Assembly: GCA_035578905.1 (NCBI GenBank)
Contig: JAQJVL010000571.1
Location: forward strand, 186,001 to 250,000
Length of the DNA: 64,000 bases
Direction of reading: 5' to 3'
From: Stictocephala bisonia
Taxonomy: Eukaryota > Arthropoda > Insecta > Hemiptera > Membracidae
Position numbers and translations under genes: made by a program. How positions within the stretch are numbered: the stretch's first letter is position 1; every line of letters starts with the position of its first letter. This document shows positions 27,801 to 39,305 of the stretch, one piece after another. The notes beneath the pieces were generated by a model that saw only the letters and a program-made list of their open reading frames with translations, made no database searches and had not been told where the DNA came from.

Positions 27801-30800
27801 GTGGTAGGTTATATATTAATAGAACTTCTCTAATCACGTAGTTTATTGATTAAATGTAACATTTATTTGATATCAGTGACCTGAGGATGATTAACATTAC
27901 CTTAAACCTCGTACATACTGCGGATGACATGTGGTAGGTTATATATTGATAGAACCTCTCTAATCACGTAGTTTATTGATTAAATGTAACATTTAGTTGA
28001 TATCAGTGACCGGAGGATGATTAACATTACCTTAAACCTCGTACATACTGCGGATGACATGTGGTAGGTTATATATTGATAGAACCTCTCTAATCACGTA
28101 GTTTATTGATTAAATGTAACATTTAGTTGATATCAGTGACCTGAGGATGATTAACATTACCTTAAACCTCGTACATACTGCGGATGACATATGGTAGGTT
28201 ATATATTAATAGAACTTCTCCAATCACGTAGTTTATTGATTAAATGTAACATTTATTTGATATCAGTGACCTGAGGATGATTAACATTACCTTAAACCTC
28301 GTACATACTGTGGATGACATGTGGTAGAATATATATTGATAGAACCTCTCTAATCACGTAGTTTATTGATTAAATGTAACATTTAGTTGATATCAGTGAC
28401 CTGAGGATGATTAACATTACCTTAAACCTCGTACATACTGCGGATGACATGTGGTAGAATATATATTGATAGAACCTCTCTAATCACGTAGTTTATTGAT
28501 TAAATGTAACATTTAGTTGATATCAGTGACCTGAGGATGATTAACATTACCTTAAACCTCGTACATACTGCGGATGACATGTGGTAGAATATATATTGAT
28601 AGAACCTCTCTAATCACGTAGTTTATTGATTAAATGTAACATTTAGTTGATATCAGTGACCTGAGGATGATTAACATTACCTTAAACCTCGTACATACTG
28701 CGGATGACATGTGGTAGGTTATATATTGATAGAACCTCTCTAATCACGTAGTTTATTGATTAAATGTAACATTTAGTTGATATCAGTGACCTGAGGATGA
28801 TTAACATTACCTTAAACCTCGTACATACTGCGGATGACATGTGGTAGGTTATATATTAATAGAACTTCTCTAATCACGTAGTTTATTGATTAAATGTAAC
28901 ATTTATTTGATATCAGTGACCTGAGGATGATTAACATTACCTTAAACCTCGTACATACTGCGGATGACATGTGGTAGGTTATATATTGATAGAACCTCTC
29001 TAATCACGTAGTTTATTGATTAAATGTAACATTTAGTTGATATCAGTGACCTGAGGATGATTAACATTACCTTAAACCTCGTACAAACTGCGGATGACAT
29101 GTGGTAGGTTATATATTGATAGAACCTCTCTAATCACGTAGTTTATTGATTAAATGTAACATTTAGTTGATATCAGTGACCTGAGGATGATTAACATTAC
29201 CTTAAACCTCGTACATACTGCGGATGACATGTGGTAGGTTATATATTGATAGAACCTCTCTAATCACGTAGTTTATTGATTAAATGTAACATTTAGTTGA
29301 TATCAGTGACCTGAGGATGATTAACATTACCTTAAACCTCGTACAAACTGCGGATGACATGTGGTAGGTTATATATTGATAGAACCTCTCTAATCAAGTA
29401 GTTAATTAATTAAATGTAACATTTAGTTGATATCAGTGACCTGAGGATGATTAAAATTACCTTAAACCTCGTACATACTGCGGATGACATGTGGTAGGTT
29501 ATATATTGATAGAACCTCTCTAATCACGTAGTTTATTGATTAAATGTAACATTTAGTTGATATCAGTGACCTGAGGATGATTAACATTACCTTAAACCTC
29601 GTACATACTGCGGATGACATGTGGTAGGTTATATATTGATAGAACCTCTCTAATCACGTAGTTTATTGATTAAATGTAACATTTATTTGATATCAGTGAC
29701 CTGAGGATGATTAACATTACCTTAAACCTCGTACAAACTGCGGATGACATGTGGTAGGTTATATATTGATAGAACCTCTCTAATCACGTAGTTTATTGAT
29801 TAAATGTAACATTTAGTTGATATCAGTGACCTGAGGATGATTAACATTACCTTAAACCTCGTACATACTGCGGATGACATGTGGTAGGTTATATATTGAT
29901 AGAACCTCTCTAATCACGTAGTTTATTGATTAAATGTAACATTTATTTGATATCAGTGACCTGAGGATGATTAACATTACCTTAAACCTCGTACATACTG
30001 CGGATGACATGTGGTAGGTTATATATTGATAGAACCTCTCTAATCACGTAGTTTATTGATTAAATGTAACATTTAGTTGATATCAGTGACCTGAGGATGA
30101 TTAACATTACCTTAAACCTCGTACAAACTGCAGATGACATGTGGTAGGTTATATATTGATAGAACCTCTCTAATCACGTAGTTAATTAATTAAATGTAAC
30201 ATTTAGTTGATATCAGTGACCTGAGGATGATTAACATTACCTTAAACATCGTACATACTGCGGATGACATGTGGTAGGTTATATATTGATAGAACCTCTC
30301 TAATCACGTAGTTTATTGATTAAATGTAACATTTATTTGATATCAGTGACCTGAGGATGATTAACATTACCTTAAACCTCGTACAAACTGCGGATGACAT
30401 GTGGTAGGTTATATATTGATAGAACCTCTCTAATCACGTAGTTTATTGATTAAATGTAACATTTAGTTGATATCAGTGACCTGAGGATGATTAACATTAC
30501 CTTAAACCTCGTACATACTGCGGATGACATGTGGTAGGTTATATATTGATAGAACCTCTCTAATCACGTAGTTTATTGATTAAATGTAACATTTATTTGA
30601 TATCAGTGACCTGAGGATGATTAACATTACCTTAAACCTCGTACATACTGCGGATGACATGTGGTAGGTTATATATTGATAGAACCTCTCTAATCACGTA
30701 GTTTATTGATTAAATGTAACATTTAGTTGATATCAGTGACCTGAGGATGATTAACATTACCTTAAACCTCGTACAAACTGCGGATGACATGTGGTAGGTT

Positions 30801-32210
30801 ATATATTGATAGAACCTCTCTAATCACGTAGTTTATTGATTAAATGTAACATTTAGTTGATATCAGTGACCTGAGGATGATTAACATTACCTTAAACCTC
30901 GTACATACTGCGGATGACATGTGGTAGGTTATAGATTGATAGAACCTCTCTAATCACGTAGTTTATTGATTAAATGTAACATTTAGTTGATATCAGTGAC
31001 CTGAGGATGATTAACATTACCTTAAACCTCGTACATACTGCGGATGACATGTGGTAGGTTATATATTGATTGAACCTCTCTAATCACGTAGTTTATTGAT
31101 TAAATGTAACATTTAGTTGATATCAGTGACCTGAGGATGATTAACATTACCTTAAACCTCGTACATATTGCGGATGACATGTGGTAGGTTATATATTGAT
31201 AGAACCTCTCTAATCACGTAGTTTATTGATTAAATGTAACATTTATTTGATATCAGTGACCTGAGGATGATTAACATTACCTTAAACCTCGTACATACTG
31301 CGGATGACATGTGGTAGGTTATATATTGATAGAACCTCTCTAATCACGTAGTTTATTGATTAAATGTAACATTTAGTTGATATCAGTGACCTGAGGATGA
31401 TTAACATTTCCTTAAACCTCGTACAAACTGCGGATGACATGTGGTAGGTTATATATTGATAGAACCTCTCTAATCACGTAGTTTATTGATTAAATGTAAC
31501 ATTTAGTTGATATCAGTGACCTGAGGATGATTAACATTACCTTAAACCTCGTACATACTGCGGATGACATGTGGTAGGTTATATATTGATAGAACCTCTC
31601 TAATCACGTAGTTTATTGATTAAATGTAACATTTAGTTGATATCAGTGACCTGAGGATGATTAACATTACCTTAAACCTCGTACATACTGCGGATGACAT
31701 GTGGTAGGTTATATATTGATAGAACCTCTCTAATCGCGTAGTTAATTAATTAAATGTAACATTTAGTTGATATCAGTGACCTGAGGATGATTAACATTAC
31801 CTTAAACCTCGTACATACTGCGGATGATATGTGGTAGGTTATATATTGATAGAACTTCTCTAATGACGTAGTTTATTGATTAAATGTAACATTTATTTGA
31901 TATCAGTGACCTGAGGATGATTAACATTATCTTAAACCTCGTACATACTGCGGATGACATGTGGTAGGTTATATATTGATTGAACCTTTCTAATCACGTA
32001 GTTTATTGATTAAATGTAACATTTAGTTGATATCAGTGACCTGAGGATGATTAACATTACCTTAAACCTCGTACATACTGCGGATGACATGTGGTAGGTT
32101 ATATATTGATAGAACCTCTCTAATCACGTAGTTTACTGATTAAATGTAACATTTAGTTGATATCAGTGACCTGAGGATGATTAACATTACCTTAAACCTC
32201 GTACATACTG
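21831..32210. repeat. Homogeneous core, satellite subfamily A (about 80 copies)
   Basis: Copies differ by a few positions only. The main polymorphic sites are TTTAGTTGAT/TTTATTTGAT, GGTAGGTTAT/GGTAGAATAT, TACATACTG/TACAAACTG, and TATTGATAGAACCTCT/TATTAATAGAACTTCT. Their spacing is always a multiple of 130 bp. One single-base insertion (GAGGAATGATT near 25935) shifts the register by 1. Confidence 0.95.
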
Positions 32211-34080
32211 CAGATGTCCTCTGGTAGATTGTATATTGATAGAGTCTCTCTTGTACCATAGTTTATTGACTCAATGCAACATTTAGTGATATCAGTGACC
32301 TGAGGATGATTAACATTACCTTAAACCTCGTACATACTGCAGATGTCCTCTGGTAGATTGTATATTGATAGAGTCTCTCTTGTACCATAGTTTATTGACT
32401 CAATGTAACATTTAGCCGATATCAGTGAACTGAGGATGATTAAAGTTATCTTAAACATCGTACATACTGCAGATGTCCTCTGGTAGATTGTATATCGATA
32501 GTCTCTCTAGTCACGTAGTTTCTTGACTTAAGGTAACATATAGCCGATATTAGTGACCTGAGGATGATTAACGTAACGTTAAACCTCGCACATACTGCAG
32601 ATGTCCTCTGGTAGTTTGTATATTGATAGAGTCTCTCTTGTACCATAGTTTATTGACTCAATGTAACATTAAGCCGATATCAGTGACCTGAGGATGATTA
32701 AAGTTACCTTAAACATCGTACATACTGCAGATGTCCTCTGGTAGATTGTATATTGATAGAGTCTCTCTTATACCATAGTTTATTGACTCAATGTAACATT
32801 TAGCCGATATCAGTGAACTGAGGATGATTAAAGTTACCTTAAACATCGTACATACTGGAGATGTCCTCTGGTAGATTGTATATTGATAGAGTCTCTCTTG
32901 TACCATAGTGTATTGACTCAATGCAACATTAAGCCGATATCAGTGAACTGAGGATGATTAAAGTTACCTTAAACATCGTACATACTGGAGATGTCCTCTG
33001 GTAGATTGTATATTGATAGAGTCTCTCTTGTACCATAGTTTATTGACTCAATGTAACATTAAGCCGATATCAGTGAACTGAGGATGATTAAAGATACCTT
33101 AAACATCGTACATACTGAGATGTCCTCTGGTATATTGTATATTGATATAGTCTCTCTTGTACCATAGTTTATTGACTCAATGTAACATTTAGCCGATATC
33201 AGTGACCTGAGGATGATTAAAGATACCTTAAACATTGTACATACAACAAATGTCCTCTGGTACATTGTATATTGATAGAGTCTCTCTTGTACCATAGTTT
33301 ATTGACTCAATGTAACATTTAGCCGATATCAGTGACCTGAGGATGATTAACATTACCTTAAACCTCGTACATACTGCAGATGTCCTCTGGTAGATTGTAT
33401 ATTGATAGTCTCTCTAGTCACGTAGTTTCTTGACTTAAGGTAACATATAGCCGATATCAGTGACCTGAGGATGATTAACGTAACGTTAAACCTCGCACAT
33501 ACTGCAGATGTCCTCTGGTAGTTTGTATATTGATAGAGTCTCTCTTGTACCATAGTTTATTGACTCAATGCAACATTTAGCCGATATCAGTGACCTGAGG
33601 ATGATTAAAGGTACCTTAAACCTCGTACATACTGCAGATGTCCTCTGGTAGATTGTATATTGATAGTCTCCCTTGTCACGTAGTTTATTGACTTAAGGTA
33701 ACATATAGCCGATATCAGTGACCTGAGGATGATTAACGTAACGTTAAACCTCGCACATACTGCAGATGTCCTCTGGTAGTTTGTATATTGATAGAGTCTC
33801 TCTCGTCACGTAGTTCTTTGCCTCAATGTAACATTTAGCCGATATCAGTGACCTGAGGTTGATTAAAGTTACCTTAAACATCGTACATACTGCAGAAGGC
33901 CTCTGGTAGATTGTATATTGATAGTCTCCCTAGTCACGTAGTTTATTGACTTAAGGTAACATATAGCCGATATCAGTGACCTGAGGATGATTAACGTAAC
34001 GTTAAACCTCGCACATACTGCAGAAGGCCTCTGGTAGATTGTATATTGATAGAGTCGGTCTCATAACATAATTTATCGAC
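32211..34080. repeat. Satellite subfamily B
   Basis: From about 32211 the units change together at many sites: GCAGATGTCCTCTGGTAGAT replaces GCGGATGACATGTGGTAGGT, GAGTCTCTCTTGTACCATAG replaces the AACCTCTCTAATCACGTAG stretch, and TTAGCCGATATC replaces TTAGTTGATATC. Units are about 126-130 bp. A 907-bp block is duplicated (compare 32446-32646 with 33353-33553). Confidence 0.9.
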
Positions 34081-34700
34081 TTAAGGTAACATATAGTTAA
34101 CATCAGTGACTTAAATATGATTAACATTAGCTTTATCAAAATAGTGTATATATTTAAATGCTGAGATATCGTAAGCCGATTGAAATCCCATTCTTTACGT
34201 TAATGCATTGCCTCGAGGTAAGAAGGTAGCTTCTATCAACAACTGTGGAGCGATTGTTTTTGGTTTCATATCGTAAAATGCAGTCGGTTAATGTAATATT
34301 GCTTATTGTCAATGATATAACAGTCCGAGGTGGACTCACATTAGCTCGAATATCATATATAATGTAGCTAACCACTGGTAGATTGCAGGTTGATTGAACT
34401 CCCTTGCTCCCCAGTCACGTAGTTTGTTGACTGAAGGTAACATGTCGCTGATATGATTGGCCGAGGTTGATCCCCCCCCCCGATATAATACATAATGTAA
34501 ATAACTATTGGAGATTTCAGGTCGATTGAACTTCCTCGCTCCCTCGTCACGTAATTTATTGACGGAATGTAACATCTGATATTATTGGCGTAGGTTTATT
34601 CCCGTTATTTTTAATATCATATATATTTTGTAATGCACCAGAAGGTTGCAGGCTTATGACAACTCCCACGTAACATTATGTATTGACTTAAGGATATGTG
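34081..34700. repeat. Right decayed edge of the 130-bp satellite
   Basis: Three to five strongly diverged units still show CACGTAGTTTGTTGACTGAA, GGTAACAT and AGATTGCAGG landmarks before the similarity fades near 34700. It contains a run of ten C at about 34472. Confidence 0.75.
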
Positions 34701-36739
34701 TAAAGATGGTTACGTGTAACTCATATCCTATACTTAATACTAACTTTTCAGAAATTTAAATGTTCTGTACAACTCTAAGAATAAGTCCATATCAACTTCT
34801 TATTTTATTTGGTTACAAACGATTTTCTGTTATTTTTTCATAGTATAAATAATGTTTAAACAGTGATAGTTTTTAATATTAGTTCTGAACCTAATATTTC
34901 TTCCTCCATTACCAAATATAAGACGATACTGTTAATTAAAACTAGATATAAAACAACAGACAAAATTACTTACGTCTAAATAAATTAAATTCTAAAAAGG
35001 TTTGTTTATTGTTACTGTATAAGTATATTTGTGTGCCGTTAAAATGCGTTGCTTAGATTTTAGTGAGCCTCTGTGTCTAAACACCTCTAACATCTCCTCC
35101 GGTCAACCCATTCACGGATGTCATCAAGATCCCTAAATCGATGTAACATTGTTGTGGTGCTTTGCGCTAAACTCAAACATATAACTTGTTTGTTGACAGA
35201 ACTTAGGCTTAAGCGGCCGGTGTCATAACTAGAATCTACAGTTTCCGGTGACAACCGCGTCAAGGTACTATCTACAATATTGGCTCATCTCAGAGAAACC
35301 ACTGAGGAAACCACATCACAGTATGGGCGAAACGTCTGGTCATCTTGTAAATATTGTAAATATGCTAATAAATTAATATATTAACATAAAATTATAGAAA
35401 TGGAAAATATAAATGGACAGTAATAACAGTGCTAGCTATTATTTTTAGGTAAATCTATTTGGCAAGGAAATTGTCTAACATAACTGTAATACGGTGGGGA
35501 AGCACATACTTATCTCATACCTTTACGATATACCGTATGTTACGATGTCGTAAGGAACTCACTCTGTTTTCTTACCTCTGTTTTATAAACAACTATTTAG
35601 TATTGTTAGTTAAAGCCATTTAGTTTGTAATCCAGCTAACATATATTTCCAGTACTTCTCAACTAAGTAAGTAATCTTTGTTAGTATTATTACAAACAAA
35701 ACATTTTTTTACATAGTATGTACTTATTTTGTTGTAGCCAAACTAAAATCATCCTACTATACATTTGATTACGATTAAATATAACTATAGACAATTAAGT
35801 ATATTTATTTATGGGGCAATTTCATTCTACAAATAATTTATTTCTCAGCTAATAGGTATTTATGCCCGTGTTAAACTATATGTGGTGTTTCAAATCGTAG
35901 GCAATAGTTTGAATACTTTGTGTCACTGATTGCAAAAATGCTCTTTCACAGACATAAAAAACATTTATGTGGAAACTACTAGAGAAGTCTGGAGTGTTCA
36001 TGTTGGACGGGGGTCAAGGTTCAATGTTGTGTAGGAAAGAGAATTGAGTATCAGGCTTGTCAGTTACCTGAAAATCAGACCAACACTACGTGGTTTGGAT
36101 TCCACATAAGGCTGTAGGTCCCGTAGTTGTCCTGGCTATTAGGATATTAATAAATAACTCTTTCTGAGGAACAGTCTTAGTTAGTAACAATAACTACACT
36201 CGTTCATCTAAACTTATCACATTCTCTCGCCACTCATATTCACCCATATCTTGACGACCGGTATCTTAATAATGTATATATAAATATGGATGTCAAAAAT
36301 CATTTTATAATGAAGACCATGTCCAAGAACAACTTTTTTTAGTTTGGAAACTGTGATATACCATGTTTATTCTTATTTTTTATTGATCCAATTAGACTGC
36401 AAATATTAATAAATATACTTTATATGTTTAAAAAATATATAATAATTAATAATATATATTATTTTATATTAATTATAAAATAATATACAAATTATTTTGT
36501 TTTTAAACAATCCACTGTGAGCTTTTTAGCATTTCTTAATGTGCTTGAATTAATTTTAACTAATACTTTAAATATGTTTTAGAAAGGCAACCTACTTCAA
36601 TATGGATGGCATTTAGCATAACTTTACCAGAAAAATATTAAGTTCACAACTAAAACAAAGTAAAATGTAGTAAAATAACTAACTTAAGGATTTCTAGTTT
36701 ATGAAATTCCAGAACTAATTTTAGCTCACGGTGCATTAG
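34701..36739. other. Spacer with one GC-richer, transposon-like segment
   Basis: The segment at about 35090-35385 is GC-richer and ends with GGGCGAAACGTCTGGTC followed by short TAAATATTGTAAATATG repeats and AATAAA-type sequence. It reads like the 3' end of a dead retroelement; a Penelope- or LINE-like origin is possible but unproven. The rest is AT-rich with no gene seen. Confidence 0.35.
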
Positions 36740-39305
36740 CTCAGTAACACTACATTGGCATTAGTAAGTAGGTTTGAGCTGAACTGTTTGCTATTTTAAC
36801 GGATATAATTGATTGTGGTTGGGACAGACAGACGTGTTGATATATTGAGGCTGGATAGTCACGTTCATAGTCAAGTAAGACTGTAATACTGTTACAATTA
36901 GTTGGTAGTTTTAATCCGAGGTTTAACTACTCTAACGGACATCAATAATTGTGGTTGGGACATACAGACGTGCTCGTCATACTAAGATTTGATTGTCACG
37001 TTCAGAGTCACGTAACACTGTAATACTGTTACAATTAGTTGGTAGTTTTAATCCGAGGTTTAACTACTCTAACGGACATCAATAATTGTGGTTGGGAAAG
37101 ACAGACGTGCTCGTCATACTAATATTTGATGAGTCACTTTCAGAGTCAAATACAGTAACACTGTAATACTGTTACAATTAGTTAGTAGTTTTAATCCGAG
37201 GTTTAACTACTCTAACGGACACCAATAATTGTGGTTGGGACATACAGACGTGCTCGTCATACTAAGATTTGATTGTCACGTTCAGAGTCAAATACAGTAA
37301 CACTGTAATACTGTTACAATTAGTTAGTAGTTTTAATCCGAGGTTTAACTACTCTAACGGACACCAATAATTGTGGTTGGGACATACAGACGTGCTCGTC
37401 ATACTAATATTTGATGGTCACGTTCAGAGTCAAATACAGTAACACTGTAATACTATTACAATTAGTTGGTGTTTTAATCCGAGGTTTAACTACTCTAACG
37501 GACACCAATAATTGTGGTTGGGACATACAGACGTGCTCGTCATACTAAGATTTGATTGTCACGTTCAGAGTCAAATACAGTAACACTGTAATACTATTAC
37601 AATTAGTTGGTGTTTTAATCCGAGGTTTAACTACTCTAACGGACATCAATAATTGTGGTTGGGACAGACAGACGTGCTCGTCATACTAAGATTTGATGGT
37701 CACGTTCAGAGTCACGTAACACTGTAATACTGTTACAATTAGTTGGTGTTTTAATCCGAGGGTTAACTCCTTTAACGGCCATCAATGCTTGTGGTTGGGA
37801 CAGACAGACGTGCTCGTCATACTAAGATTTGATTGCCACGTTCAGAGTCACGTAACACTGTAATACTGTTACAATTAGTTGGTGTTTTAATCCGAGGGTT
37901 AACTCTTTTAACGGCCATCAATGCTTATGGTTGGGACAGACAGACGTGTTCGTCATACTAAAATTTTATGGTCAAGTTTATAGTCAAGTAAGACTGTAAT
38001 ACTGTTACAATTAGTTGGTGTTTTAATCCGAGGGTTAACTCCTTTAACGGCCATCAATGCTTATGGTTGGGACAGACAGACGTGCTCGTCATACTAAAAT
38101 TTGATGGTCACGTTCAGAGTCACGTAACACTGTAATGCTGTTATAATTAGTTGGTAGTTTTAATCCAGAGGGTTGACTACTCTATCGATCATCGATGATT
38201 GTGGTTGGGACAGACAGACGAGCTCGTCATACTGAGGCTGAATGGTCTCGTTCAGAGTCACTGAACACTGTAATATTGTTACAATTAGTTGGTGGTTTTA
38301 ATCTAGATGGTTAACTACTCTATTGATTATCGGCCGAGACAGACAGACCTGCTCGTCATACTGAGGCTGAATGATCACATTCTGAGTCACGTAACACTGT
38401 AATAATGTTACAATTAGTTGGTGTTTTAATCCGAGGGTTAACTACTTTAACGGCCGTCAATGATTGTGGTTGGGACAGACAGACGTGCTCGTCATACTAA
38501 GGCTGAATGGTCTCGTTCAGAGTCACGTAACACTGTAATATTGTTACAATTAGTTGGTGGTTTTAATCTAGAGGGTTAACTACTCTATCGATTATCGGCT
38601 GAGACAGGCAGACGAGCTCGTCATACTGAGGCTGAATGGTCTCGTTCAGAGTCACGTAACACTGTAATATTGTTACAATTAGTTGGTGGTTTTAATCTAC
38701 ATGGTGAACTACTCTATTGATTATCGGCTGAGACAGACAGACCTGCTCGTCATACTGAGGCTGAATGATCACATTCTGAGTCACGTAACACTGTAATAAT
38801 GTTACAATTAGTTGGTGTTTTAATCCGAGGGTTAACTACTTTAACGGCCGTCAATGATTGTGGTTGGGACAGACAGACCTGCTCTTCATACTGAGGCTGA
38901 ATGATCACATTCTGAGTCACGTAACACTGTAATAATGTTACAATTAGTTGGTGTTTTAATCCGAGGGTTAACTACTTTAACGGCCGTCAATGATTGTGGT
39001 TGGGACAGACAGACGTGCTCGTCATACTAAGGCTGAATGGTCTCGTTCAGAGTCACGTAACACTGTAATATTGTTACAATTAGTTGGTGGTTTTAATCTA
39101 GATGGTTAACTACTCTATTGATTATCGGCTGAGACAGACAGACCTGCTCGTCATACTGAGGCTGAATGATCTCATTCTGAGTCACGTAACACTGTAATAA
39201 TGTTACAATTAGTTGGTGTTTTAATCCGAGGGTTAACTACTTTAACGGCCGTCAATGATTGTGGTTGGAACAGACAGACGTGCTTGTCATGTTGAGGCTA
39301 TAATG
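36740..39305. repeat. 129-143-bp tandem repeat, about 18-19 copies
   Basis: Units share TTACAATTAGTTGGTG, TTTTAATCCGAGG, GACAGACAGACGTGCTCGTC and GTAACACTGTAATA. There are three length classes. Long copies of about 143 bp, with an AAATACAGTAACACTG insert, lie on the left. Copies of about 136 bp carry AACGGCCGTCAATGATTGTG. Copies of about 129 bp carry TATTGATTATCGGCTGAGAC. The last two alternate at 38.2-39.3 kb. Each unit has a near-palindrome, GTAACA and TGTTAC flanking 9 bp. Confidence 0.93.

Larger units (their letters stand above)
21175..34700. repeat. 130-bp satellite block, 13.5 kb
   Basis: A single satellite family fills this region, with a unit of 130 bp (landmark GAGGATGATT at 21902, 22032, 22162, 22292 and so on). 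The unit includes TTAAACCTCGTACATACTGC, a CACGTAG box, TGTAACATTTAG and TTGATATCAGTGACC. Each unit normally holds one GATATC site. Structure from left to right is a decayed edge, a homogeneous core, a second subfamily and a decayed edge, listed separately. No open frame persists because 130 is not a multiple of 3. A role in heterochromatin or centromere structure is possible but is inference only. Confidence 0.97.

Noticed and set aside
21831..32210. CENP-B-box-bearing centromeric satellite
   Set aside because: No match to the core TTCG....A..CGGG pattern was seen in the unit, so the centromere role stays open.
32446..33553. 66-78-codon minus-strand ORFs in satellite subfamily B
   Set aside because: They are readings of the 130-bp satellite, overlap one another in similar copies and end wherever a variant brings a stop.
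34154..34575. 60-79-codon minus-strand ORFs at the right satellite edge
   Set aside because: They lie in decayed satellite copies with no recognisable protein feature.
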